Source: UASB124 sp964446935
Lineage (GTDB): Bacteria; Babelota; Babeliae; Babelales; RVW-14
Assembly (NCBI GenBank): GCA_964446935.1
Contig: CAYUQI010000005.1
Span: 4,615 to 68,614, forward strand
Direction of reading: 5' to 3'
DNA length: 64,000 nt
Positions 1 through 8,258 of the stretch are shown here, one piece after another. The notes below the pieces were generated by a model. The model worked only from the letters and a program-made list of their open reading frames with translations. It was not told the DNA's origin and searched no databases. The translations under genes were made by a program, and so were the position numbers. Positions within the stretch are counted from its first letter, which is position 1; every line of letters starts with the position of its first letter.

Positions 1-1375
1 TGCACCACTTGCGCGAAATGATGCGGTGCATGTAAAAAAGGCCCATAATACCGGTGGTTACATAAAAAGAGCCGTAGACAAGGATAAATCGAGTTGTGTC
101 GCTGACAAATGTTATTTGGCTCAAGGCATAGGAGACCGGAACAAAAAAGCAACCACAGGCCAATACTCGTCCAATCATAACGGCCTTAACATCTCCAGCC
201 CCTCGCATTGCGGCAGCCAAAAAGACTTGGGTAAAGTCAAAAATGACTAAAAGACTGATAACAGGTAGTACGGCTGCTGCAAAGTAGGTAAATTTGTTCA
301 GTGGATCAAAGAAACTAACAAGGTAACGAGCATTTAAGCACAGGACTAGGAGCGCAGGGATAACTGTTACACAGGTTAAAAAATACATTTTTTTTACATT
401 TGCCATGGTGCCATTTTCGTCACGTGCGCCCAGGTAGTTACTTACCAGGAAGGTAATGACACCGGCAGAGGCCATGACAGGTAAAAAAGCAAACCGTTCA
501 AGGTTTTTGACAACATCATATGAAACAATGGCGTGTTTGCCCATGGTGGCAAGCATCTTTGAGAGCCAAACATATGACATGGCTATGGCCGTTTTGTCGA
601 CGATAATTGGCCAGCTTAGGTTAAGAAGATGTGCAATCTTTGAGCCGTTAAAGCTCGTAATAAAGAGTTTGCTGAAGTATTTTTTGTAATCGGGGTTGGT
701 AAGGATGTAAAAGAGTGCAATCGAAAGCATAAGGCTGTATTGAATAATGGTTGCCCACGCAGACCCCATGAGATTGAGTTGTGGAAATCCAAAGTTACCA
801 AGGACAAGTGCATAATCAAAGAAGATAAACGTACTAATACCTATGAGGTTGATCATCATAGGTATTTTAGTATTTTTAACGGCGCGCATAAAACCCATGA
901 GGCCAAGGGTTATAAAAATTAAAAGGACTCCAAATGATTTGAGTTGTAGAAATGGCGCACCGGCTTGTACCATTTCTTCGGGAACTCCAAGCCAATGATA
1001 GATAGCTGAAGCGCCTAAAAAGATGAGTGCAAATTGCGTAAATCCAATAAGAAAAGTTGTCCAAAAAGTATTTCCAAGGTCTTCTCCGCATTTGTTGTAT
1101 TCTTGTGCACCATTATGTCGTCCAATAACGGCGATAGCTGCAACAGGGATTGCTTCAGAAACCTTAATTAAGGTATGAAGGAAGTTGATGCCCATTCCCA
1201 TAGCGCCATACATAGTTGTGGAGCCCAAACGTGTAATAATCCAGGCATCAACGATAGGCGGGAGGGTGATAAGGATTGTATTTGATATGAGTTCTGGTAG
1301 CCAATAATAAAGAACATTGCTGAATGATTCGCCTTTGTGTTTCGCATGCGTGATTCGTGCAAAAATACCATTCAT
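1..1375 (-). CDS. MATE-family multidrug/cation antiporter (C-terminus cut by window edge)
   Basis: One uninterrupted minus-strand frame runs from an ATG at 1375 off the left edge, giving about 458 residues. The start is preceded by AAGGAT at SD distance. The protein is a polytopic membrane protein with many hydrophobic helices in two similar halves. It has MATE-like traits: an early helix containing PPIVDAWIITRLG, a GRHNGA loop after helix 2, and in the second half QVFLAAAMRGAGDVK, which matches the family's conserved RGxGD-type loop. MATE proteins exchange organic cations or drugs for Na+ or H+ at the inner membrane. The substrate cannot be told from sequence. The gene stands alone, about 130 bp downstream of the phosphatase pair on the same strand. 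The shorter fragments seen in other frames here are shadows, and there is no frameshift. Confidence 0.85.
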   Translation of the reverse strand, partial: MNGIFARITHAKHKGESFSNVLYYWLPELISNTILITLPPIVDAWIITRLGSTTMYGAMGMGINFLHTLIKVSEAIPVAAIAVIGRHNGAQEYNKCGEDLGNTFWTTFLIGFTQFALIFLGASAIYHWLGVPEEMVQAGAPFLQLKSFGVLLIFITLGLMGFMRAVKNTKIPMMINLIGISTFIFFDYALVLGNFGFPQLNLMGSAWATIIQYSLMLSIALFYILTNPDYKKYFSKLFITSFNGSKIAHLLNLSWPIIVDKTAIAMSYVWLSKMLATMGKHAIVSYDVVKNLERFAFLPVMASAGVITFLVSNYLGARDENGTMANVKKMYFLTCVTVIPALLVLCLNARYLVSFFDPLNKFTYFAAAVLPVISLLVIFDFTQVFLAAAMRGAGDVKAVMIGRVLACGCFFVPVSYALSQITFVSDTTRFILVYGSFYVTTGIMGLFYMHRIISRKWC

Positions 1376-1502
1376 AATCAATCCTTACTGGAATATGCCA
1401 ATTTCTTATTAAATGCCTATGTAAGGCCTTTTTACGTTGAAAGTAAAACTAAGACTTACATATTAGAAAAAAATGTAAAGAGAAAATAATAATGATAAAA
1501 TC

Positions 1503-3047
1503 TTATATTCCAGGGAGCTCTTGATAACGAGCACAACAGGGTAATCCAACAGCTAAAAGCTTTGAGAGTGTTGCTGCAAGTTGTGGAATCCATACAAGCT
1601 TGTTGATTGTATGTGGTTTGAGTACTCCTGGTTGATATAAAGCGAGTGGGACATGGGTATCGTAATCATAAGGGGAGCGATGTGCGGTCCCATCAATATG
1701 TTTAGTAATAAAACAGTAGGGTTCTGGCATACAAATGAGGTCACCGGAACGTGGAATGTAGAGCTGATTTTTGAAAAATATCTCAATATCGTTTGATCGG
1801 TAATGTTTTTTTGATAGTTCTTCCTTTGTCCATACGTTTTTAATGCCTGGCTGGCTTAAAAGCAGATTCTTCAGGTCGTGTAAAATGTTCTTCCTTTGAT
1901 CTGCTGGTATTGCTGCTGTATTCAAAAAGAACTGATTTGTTTTGAACGCTCGAACGATTTTTTCAATACCATATTTCTCGTGAATACATTTATTCATAGC
2001 TTTAATGAGTGGTTTGGATAGAATTCTTCGAGCCAGGGTAAATCCTTGTTTTTCAAGATCCTCTGGTATAGGGGCAACGCCATGATCGGCGGTAAAGGCA
2101 AAGAGAGTGTTGTGTTTACCAGCTTTGCGATGGCAGAACCGTATAAAATCACCAATTTGCGTATCCAACTTTAAAATCATTTCTTTCATGCGAGGATCAT
2201 GCGGGCCGTATTCATGTCCAATCATATCTAAACTTGAAAGCGAAACCCAGAGTAGAAACAATCCATTACGGTGGGGTTTAAAATTAGCATTGATACATTG
2301 TTTTGCTAGATCAAGAAGCATCTGATTGGCCTGTGGGGTGCGCAAGAACAATAAACAATTTTTATCTTCATCCAACTCGTCATCGTCATTTTTCTGATAC
2401 CGCTGATATTGTTTGTCAAGATCCATTGTCTTAATACCTGCATTAAACTTTTGAACCCATAATGGAAGTTGATCAAAGTATCGTTTGCTTGATGTGAATG
2501 AGATAAGATCATTATCAAACCACAGTGCATGGCCAAGTTTACCAGCCATTGCCATAGCAGCGCGTGCTTTGTGGGAAAGTGAGTAAACATTATGTGGCTG
2601 CTGTGGATTCGATGTTCGCATGATAACATCAGAAATAGTATCAACGAGTAATAGTTTGGTTGATTTGCCATCCAATGAATCATCGCCGAGGACGGCAGCC
2701 GAAGGGCTTGGGTCAGTACCGAATTTAGTTTTGCTTCCTTGTCGATCAATCCATCCATTGAGGATAACTCCGTGATCTTTGGCTACTGTGCCGGTACTCA
2801 TTGTGGCGTGTCCAACGGCGGTCGTTGGTGATCCATGAGGATGTCTGGCATTTGTATAAAAAACGCCTTTATGACAGAGCGTTTTTATGCCGTCTTTAAA
2901 GTGTGATTCTAGCCGTACAATATGATGATATGCACATTGATCAATAACAATGACAACAGCAAGAGATGGTGGATGTTTTTTGGATGCTGCATTAAGTACG
3001 GGAGTAAATAAGAGCAGTAGTAGTAACCATCGAATGCGAGGGATCAT
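1503..3047 (-). CDS. Secreted PafA-like alkaline phosphatase/phosphodiesterase family protein (copy 2)
   Basis: I place the start at the ATG at 3047, giving 514 residues, because it opens a clear signal peptide (MIPRIRWLLLLLLF, cleavage near NAA at 19-21), has AAGGGT upstream, and overlaps the stop of the preceding gene as ATGA. The longer frame only adds residues encoded inside that gene. The protein belongs to the alkaline phosphatase superfamily, nucleotide pyrophosphatase/PafA branch. Visible metal-site pieces are Asp36 in VIDQ, a Thr nucleophile candidate in SPTTAVGH (75-76), DMIGHEYGP, ADHGV, and a late DTHVP. It probably hydrolyses phosphate esters in the periplasm. It is a diverged duplicate of the upstream gene and shares the SGDLICMPEPYC segment. 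The substrate is unknown. Confidence 0.8.
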   Translation of the reverse strand: MIPRIRWLLLLLLFTPVLNAASKKHPPSLAVVIVIDQCAYHHIVRLESHFKDGIKTLCHKGVFYTNARHPHGSPTTAVGHATMSTGTVAKDHGVILNGWIDRQGSKTKFGTDPSPSAAVLGDDSLDGKSTKLLLVDTISDVIMRTSNPQQPHNVYSLSHKARAAMAMAGKLGHALWFDNDLISFTSSKRYFDQLPLWVQKFNAGIKTMDLDKQYQRYQKNDDDELDEDKNCLLFLRTPQANQMLLDLAKQCINANFKPHRNGLFLLWVSLSSLDMIGHEYGPHDPRMKEMILKLDTQIGDFIRFCHRKAGKHNTLFAFTADHGVAPIPEDLEKQGFTLARRILSKPLIKAMNKCIHEKYGIEKIVRAFKTNQFFLNTAAIPADQRKNILHDLKNLLLSQPGIKNVWTKEELSKKHYRSNDIEIFFKNQLYIPRSGDLICMPEPYCFITKHIDGTAHRSPYDYDTHVPLALYQPGVLKPHTINKLVWIPQLAATLSKLLAVGLPCCARYQELPGI

Positions 3048-4723
3048 AAAGTACCCTTGAGGCCTGGAAGGTCTTTGTAAATAGATGCGGATGGACGATT
3101 GATATTCAAAATAGTTGCCAAGGTGATTGGTAATTGGGCCGCCCATACCTTGTGTGTGACAACCATTTTGCCGAATCGTCCTTTTTGATAAAGGGCAATA
3201 GGAACGTGTGTGTCATAGTCGTAAGGACTTAAATGTGATGTGCCAGTTGGATAATTGGTAAGTAAACAGTACGGTTCAGGCATACAGATAAGGTCTCCGC
3301 TGCGGTTGTTATAGAGCTGATTTTTGTAGAAATTTTCAAGTTGATCATTTGCAAATGTTAAGTTGTGCAGTTCTTGTGTTGTCCAGACGCGTTTGATTCC
3401 TTTTTGTTTGAGTAAATAATTTTTAATGTCGGTGATGATAGCTTTGTAAACACTGGTATCGAGTGTTGCTATTGCTTCTTTATTAAATATAAAAAAAGTT
3501 GGCTCAAAAGCTTTGATAAATTCATCAACAGCGTAGTTTTTTTTGATCATGGTATTGATGTGTTCGATCAGTGGTTTGGCCATAATACGTTGTGCCATGG
3601 TAAAACCACGCTTATGCATAAGTTCTGGTATTGGACAAATACCGTGATCAGCCGCTAGAACAAAAAGACAATTTTTTGCCCCAACGCGACGTTTAGCAAA
3701 ACCCATGAGATCACTCATTTGTTTATCGATATGATAGAGTGTGTCAATGGCCTCCATAGAATCAGGGCCGAAGAAGTGTGTTACGAGGTCTAAATTACTA
3801 AAACTTACCCATAGTAACAATTTGTCTGATGCTTTGGTAAAACTGTTGTTGATGCATACTTTGGCTAATTCAACCAATGTTTTACTTGATTGTGGTGTTT
3901 TTACAAACATTTCAAAAGGGGCTTTTGCTGTTTTATCAATAGGTAACGATGGTGAGGATATAAAACTGTATGAGTATCCTGCGTAATCGTAATTTTTTAT
4001 ATCTTGAAAACGATAGGCAGCATCGTGAAGAGGATATGCTGTTTTCCATGCGAACTGAGAGCGCTTGGCCATTGCGAGATCTTTATTGAATTCGACAAGC
4101 CATGAGGGTAATTGTTCAAAGTATTTTTTACTTGAAGTAAAGTTGCCTGATACTGTATCAAACCAAATGGCTTTGCCAAGACGTTGGGCACAGGCTATTG
4201 CAGGGTGGGCTTTGAGTGAAATTGAGAATGCCTTGTTGTGGGATTTGGGCGAGCTTGCTAGAACAAATTGGTCTGATAGTCCATCAACTCGAGTGTTTTC
4301 ACACGACTTGCCCATGATTTGGGGTGGCTGTTGATAAAAGACTTCTGCTTGTTGGGATGGATCATCAACATAGTGAATTTTATTATATTTTTTGTCGAAC
4401 CATTCATTGAGAACAGCCCCATGATCCTTTGGGAGTGTTCCTGTACTCAAAGCATGATGCCCTGGCGTTGTTTCTGGAATAGCATGTTGATGAAAGGCAT
4501 TAGTGTAAAAAATTCCTTTATCAAGGAACTTTTTCAGTCCATACTGAAAATAGGGGCGCAGCTTGGGAATGTAATGATAGGCGAATTGATCGATAATACA
4601 GACGACGACAAGTTTGGGCTGACGATGTTTTGAATCTTTTGACTGAAGTGATGGTACGTATAGGATGCTGCTTATATATGCAATACCTATAGCAGTCAAT
4701 AATGACATGCGTTTTTTGATCAT
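3044..4723 (-). CDS. Secreted PafA-like alkaline phosphatase/phosphodiesterase family protein (copy 1)
   Basis: This 559-residue protein has an N-terminal hydrophobic signal (residues 7-25) and a strong SD (GGAGAGGCC before ATG). The phosphatase-superfamily metal-site pieces appear in order: Asp45 in IIDQFAYHYI, Thr in ETTPGHHALSTGT (about residue 84; PGH context as in PafA), DLVTHFFGPDS, AADHG, and YDTHVPIALY near the C-terminus. Enzymes of this type are Zn-dependent periplasmic phosphomonoesterases or phosphodiesterases. It is first of a two-gene operon. Its stop overlaps the next start (ATGA), so the paralogues are translationally coupled. It is transcribed divergently from the membrane protein at 4821. 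A role in scavenging phosphate or nucleosides from a host is an inference. Confidence 0.8.
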   Translation of the reverse strand: MIKKRMSLLTAIGIAYISSILYVPSLQSKDSKHRQPKLVVVCIIDQFAYHYIPKLRPYFQYGLKKFLDKGIFYTNAFHQHAIPETTPGHHALSTGTLPKDHGAVLNEWFDKKYNKIHYVDDPSQQAEVFYQQPPQIMGKSCENTRVDGLSDQFVLASSPKSHNKAFSISLKAHPAIACAQRLGKAIWFDTVSGNFTSSKKYFEQLPSWLVEFNKDLAMAKRSQFAWKTAYPLHDAAYRFQDIKNYDYAGYSYSFISSPSLPIDKTAKAPFEMFVKTPQSSKTLVELAKVCINNSFTKASDKLLLWVSFSNLDLVTHFFGPDSMEAIDTLYHIDKQMSDLMGFAKRRVGAKNCLFVLAADHGICPIPELMHKRGFTMAQRIMAKPLIEHINTMIKKNYAVDEFIKAFEPTFFIFNKEAIATLDTSVYKAIITDIKNYLLKQKGIKRVWTTQELHNLTFANDQLENFYKNQLYNNRSGDLICMPEPYCLLTNYPTGTSHLSPYDYDTHVPIALYQKGRFGKMVVTHKVWAAQLPITLATILNINRPSASIYKDLPGLKGTL

Positions 4724-4820
4724 GGCCTCTCCTTACTTTGATGACCCTTTCCATTTTTTGAATTATTGATCTAACATTAACGCTGATGATAAAGAATTAC
4801 AAGAATATGGGAGTTTTGTC

Positions 4821-5798
4821 GTGAATAAGCGTAGCGTTTGGTTGGTTGCAGTATTGATGATGATTCCTTTGTATGTTGGGGGGTTAGAAATCACCGGAAC
4901 CGATGATGTTAATGATCTTATAACCCATAAAAAAATTGTATTGAATTTTAATAAAAAAAACGATGAAATTGGTATTATCAAAAATTCGTTGCAATTTTCG
5001 GTTGATAATCCTTCGATTTCACTTGTATCGTGGCATTATGATGCACAACCGGTGCAAACGTTTCTGAGTATTTTTAAAAAATATCAAAAATTATACACGA
5101 GTTCTTTTGCTGGGTGGATTGCCTGCGATTGTAGAAATACCAACGCTATTACGGATTCCTCTTTGTACATTAGTTGTTTGATTGTTGCTCACGATGGTAG
5201 GATTGTTCCGTTTACGACCCGTCTTCGCATGGGGAAAAAACTATTATGTGATCGTGATGTTACATGTACCGGCGGCTATGACCATGCATTGACCGTATCG
5301 GCAGTAAGTATTCCCACGGATGGACAAATTTCTGTTCCGGCAACGCCAGATCTGACGCAGGATTTTTTACAATTTGAGCAATTGGGAGGTAAGTGGACAT
5401 GGCTATGTGGCATGATAAAATCATGTGCCTATGCAAGTTTTTGGTGGGTGATCGGTGGGTTGCTGCTGAGTAGTTTGATATTGATAGTGGTACTTTGTCG
5501 TCGCCGCCGTTATAGTAAATCATCGATTATATGGTTGCTGTGGCGAGCAAAGTCATTGTACCTTGTGATATTTATTGCTGTTGCTTATATGCTTGTATGG
5601 TTGCATTATGTAGCCTCTTCAGCCAAAATATTATATGCACTTTCGACGTTGTGTTGCATTGGCATGCTGTATGCATATATTGCGCCTCCTCACGACGAGA
5701 CCCTGATTGGGCGTATCAAGACAATAATAGGTTTTGCCCTGGGAATGCTGATCATTCCACTTGCGCTTAAAGCGTATTTAATGCAGTGTGGTTTGTAA
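4821..5798 (+). CDS. Orphan membrane protein with signal peptide and C-terminal helix bundle
   Basis: The GTG start at 4821 has GGGAG upstream, and the 325-residue product begins with a signal peptide (RSVWLVAVLMMIPLYVGG). Residues about 22-190 are hydrophilic and probably periplasmic, with several cysteines (CDC, CDRDVTC). The last ~130 residues hold four hydrophobic helices, the first followed by an RRRR stop-transfer cluster, which puts the following loop in the cytoplasm. The layout (exported N-domain, then a helix bundle) resembles DsbD- or BatD-like proteins, but no CxxC redox pair or other diagnostic motif is visible, so I do not assign a family. It is divergent from the phosphatase operon and convergent with hpf, with a 6-bp gap. 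Confidence 0.6.
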   Translation: MNKRSVWLVAVLMMIPLYVGGLEITGTDDVNDLITHKKIVLNFNKKNDEIGIIKNSLQFSVDNPSISLVSWHYDAQPVQTFLSIFKKYQKLYTSSFAGWIACDCRNTNAITDSSLYISCLIVAHDGRIVPFTTRLRMGKKLLCDRDVTCTGGYDHALTVSAVSIPTDGQISVPATPDLTQDFLQFEQLGGKWTWLCGMIKSCAYASFWWVIGGLLLSSLILIVVLCRRRRYSKSSIIWLLWRAKSLYLVIFIAVAYMLVWLHYVASSAKILYALSTLCCIGMLYAYIAPPHDETLIGRIKTIIGFALGMLIIPLALKAYLMQCGL

Positions 5799-5804
5799 GT
5801 AAGA

Positions 5805-6152
5805 TTATCGAGAAAAATTCTTTTTTTCGGTATCAGGTTTGTGATGTTTATCAATGAGCCGTTCTTTTTCTTTTTTTATAATCGTGATCATTTTATCAAT
5901 AACGGAATCAACAACGATGTACATATCAGGTCCTTCATCATGAGCGTTAAGGTTAAAGATGGGGGTGCGGACATGTAATTCTGCTGCGTGATGAGGGTGC
6001 TGTTTGTTTGCCTTAAGCCACATTTCGATACTGAATGGGGTCGCCTTGGCTTGAGCTTGTAAGATTTCGTTAATTTTTTTTAGTTTCTCGCGTGCATGGA
6101 GTTCAAGTGGCTCCGAGTGTGGCATATTATGAAATGCTATTTTGATATTCAT
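5805..6152 (-). CDS. hpf: Ribosome hibernation promoting factor (HPF/RaiA family, short form)
   Basis: This 115-residue protein matches the sigma-54 modulation/S30AE family: a start like MNIKIAFHNMPHSEPLELHAREKL, then a central strand pair (LHVRTPIFNLNAHDEG), then DMYIVVDSVIDKMITIIKKEKERL. HPF binds the 30S decoding region and promotes inactive 100S ribosomes in resting cells. There is no long C-terminal dimerisation domain, so this is the short form. It lies 13 bp after lptB on the same strand, echoing the lptB-rpoN-hpf order of gamma-proteobacteria but with no rpoN between them. This suggests an old gene order from which sigma-54 was lost. Confidence 0.85.
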   Translation of the reverse strand: MNIKIAFHNMPHSEPLELHAREKLKKINEILQAQAKATPFSIEMWLKANKQHPHHAAELHVRTPIFNLNAHDEGPDMYIVVDSVIDKMITIIKKEKERLIDKHHKPDTEKKNFSR

Positions 6153-6165
6153 GGTATATCCTTTC

Positions 6166-6933
6166 TCATGACAAATAACGTTGGGCTATTTCTTGATAAA
6201 ATTGATCTCCTAAATAACTTTCCTTGGTATATGCATTTTCCAATATATCTTTAATTGATCCTGATGTGACCACGTGACCTCCTACTATAACATAGACGGC
6301 ATTGGCTATGGATAGAAGTTGATCAACATGGTGGTCTGAAATGATGATTCCTATGCCTGACTGGGCAAGGTTGGTAAAAATTTGTTTGAGCTCATAGATT
6401 GATTTGGGATCGACCCCGGCAAATGGTTCGTCAAGCATAAGCATTTTAGGTTTCATGAGGAGTGCCCGAACAACTTCCAATTTGCGCTTTTGCCCGCCAG
6501 ATAAGGTTTCTACTTTTTGATGTTTGGTTGCTGAAAGATGAGTAAGCTCAAGCCAACGATCAACCTCTTCTTGGAAATGATCATAGGGTTTGTTGTTCCA
6601 TCCACTGTGATATTGATATACGACTTTTAAATTGTGTATCACGCTCATGTGCTGAAAGAGTGACGTGTGCTGCGGCATATAAAGCAGGCCGCATTCGACA
6701 CGTTTATGAATAGACCAGCCTGTAATTGTTGCGTTGTTAAAGATAATTCGATTGTTTGTTGTTGAAGTAATGGGATAAAGCCCGATAATACTTTTGAGTA
6801 ATGTTGTTTTCCCCGCACCATTTGGGCCTAATAGAACAGTAATCATGCGTTGATCTGCCTGAAAGGTGATTGATGAAAGGATGGCCTTTTTTCCTAAGAC
6901 TTGATTAAGATTTTCAACGCTGAGCAGTGCCAT
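6166..6933 (-). CDS. lptB: LPS export ABC transporter ATPase LptB
   Basis: A 255-residue ABC ATPase with Walker A GPNGAGKTT (near residue 35), signature LSGGQKRKLE, Walker B MLMLDEPFAGVD and an H-loop in IISDHHV. The C-terminal SYLGDQF is typical of LptB (YLGxxF) and separates it from the otherwise similar LivG/LivF ATPases. LptB powers extraction of LPS from the inner membrane by LptFG. The family normally reads VDP after the Walker B, as here. The gene begins at a TAATG junction with der and is followed by hpf, so it is part of a translationally coupled string. With waaA at 17.2-18.5 kb it supports an LPS-bearing outer membrane. LptF, LptG and LptC are not in the window. Confidence 0.88.
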   Translation of the reverse strand: MALLSVENLNQVLGKKAILSSITFQADQRMITVLLGPNGAGKTTLLKSIIGLYPITSTTNNRIIFNNATITGWSIHKRVECGLLYMPQHTSLFQHMSVIHNLKVVYQYHSGWNNKPYDHFQEEVDRWLELTHLSATKHQKVETLSGGQKRKLEVVRALLMKPKMLMLDEPFAGVDPKSIYELKQIFTNLAQSGIGIIISDHHVDQLLSIANAVYVIVGGHVVTSGSIKDILENAYTKESYLGDQFYQEIAQRYLS

Positions 6934-8258
6934 TATGGGGCCTTTTTAACAATGAGATGAACAGGACATCCTAGTAAGTCGTAGTGTTTGCGTAAAATGT
7001 TTTCAATACACCCTTGTTCTGCATCTTCAAACCATTCAGGAAAGTTTACAGAAAGAGCAAAGGTTGGGATAGACGCTTTGATTGGTTTGATATGATCAAC
7101 CTTGAGTTGCTTTGTGGTGTGATACAGCGGTTTGGTGAGTAATTCTTTGATAACCAATTCATTGACGGTGGCCTCATCAAATTCGTAGTGACATCGTTGC
7201 CATACTGCATGAATTTCGTCGAAAATTTTACTAATATTTTTTTGGGTTAAGCAAGAAATGCGTACCTGGGGAACTTTTTTGAGAATGAACTGGTATTCTT
7301 TGATGCTTTGATCAAGTGTCATTTGTTTGTATTCATCAAGCAAATCGGTTTTATTAAAGATGACGACAATCATTTTTTGTTGTTCATAGGCATAAAAAAG
7401 TAATTTGAGCTCTTGATCTGCAATCTTTCCCTCGGATGCATCGATCATTATTAAAACAATATCAGCCTCTCTCACTGCTTGCATGGAGCTTTTAATCATG
7501 AGCTGTTCAAGATCTTCTTCAATTTTGCGTGATCGTCGTACCCCGGCGGTGTCGGTGATTTGAATAAGATCGTTGCAGCAGTAGGTTAGTTCAGAAATAG
7601 CTTCACGAGTGGTTCCGGCAATGCTTGAAACAATAGAGCGTTCATGTTGAATCAGGAGGTTCATGAGGGATGATTTACCAACGTTTGGTCTCCCAATGAT
7701 GGTGACATTATAACTCGGCTTTTCTGGTTCGGCTTCTGTTGGCATAGGAATAGTACTTGCAATGGTTTCCAGCAGGGTGCTGATACCTGTTCCATGAATG
7801 CCGGAAATAGGAATAATGCTGGAAAAACCAAGTTTATAAAAATCAGGCATGTTGTCTTCGATCGCGTTAATATTATCTGCTTTATTGACCAGAAGAACAA
7901 CCGGCTTTTGTGTTTTGTGTATTACTTTGGCAACGCGTATATCTTCATCAGTTAATCCATTTTTTCCATCGACAACAAAGAGAAACATGGCGGCTTGCGT
8001 GAGGAGGTCAAGTACCTTTTCCTGAACGCGTTGGCCAATTTCATCCTTTTGTTTGTGAAATGAAATACCGCCGGTATCTACTAGAAGAAAGGATTTGTCT
8101 TTCCAAACAATTAATTCCTGAAGATAATCGCGGGTAACGCCCTCATATTCAAAGACAATACTACGTTTTTGTTCGGCAAGACGGTTGAACAATGTTGACT
8201 TGCCAACATTCATGCGGCCAACAAGAAGGACTTTTGGATACGAATAATGCTTATTCAT
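6933..8258 (-). CDS. der: Ribosome biogenesis GTPase Der (EngA)
   Basis: A 441-residue protein with two tandem GTPase domains, the hallmark of Der. The first has GRMNVGKST, DTGG and NKAD. The second, starting near residue 180, has GRPNVGKSS, GTTRE, DTAG and NKTDLL. A KH-like C-terminal domain follows. Length and order match the family. Der helps mature the 50S subunit. Its start overlaps the dnaX stop (ATGA) and its stop overlaps the lptB start (TAATG), so dnaX-der-lptB are translationally coupled. Confidence 0.95.
   Translation of the reverse strand: MNKHYSYPKVLLVGRMNVGKSTLFNRLAEQKRSIVFEYEGVTRDYLQELIVWKDKSFLLVDTGGISFHKQKDEIGQRVQEKVLDLLTQAAMFLFVVDGKNGLTDEDIRVAKVIHKTQKPVVLLVNKADNINAIEDNMPDFYKLGFSSIIPISGIHGTGISTLLETIASTIPMPTEAEPEKPSYNVTIIGRPNVGKSSLMNLLIQHERSIVSSIAGTTREAISELTYCCNDLIQITDTAGVRRSRKIEEDLEQLMIKSSMQAVREADIVLIMIDASEGKIADQELKLLFYAYEQQKMIVVIFNKTDLLDEYKQMTLDQSIKEYQFILKKVPQVRISCLTQKNISKIFDEIHAVWQRCHYEFDEATVNELVIKELLTKPLYHTTKQLKVDHIKPIKASIPTFALSVNFPEWFEDAEQGCIENILRKHYDLLGCPVHLIVKKAP

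Noticed and set aside
616..1371. Several short minus-strand frames (616-819, 876-1091, 1168-1371) that could suggest a broken gene
   Set aside because: A different single frame is open from 1375 to the window edge and reads as a MATE protein; the short frames are shadows.
2306..2758. 150-residue minus-strand frame overlapping a phosphatase gene
   Set aside because: Different frame inside an intact phosphatase; no SD and no family match.
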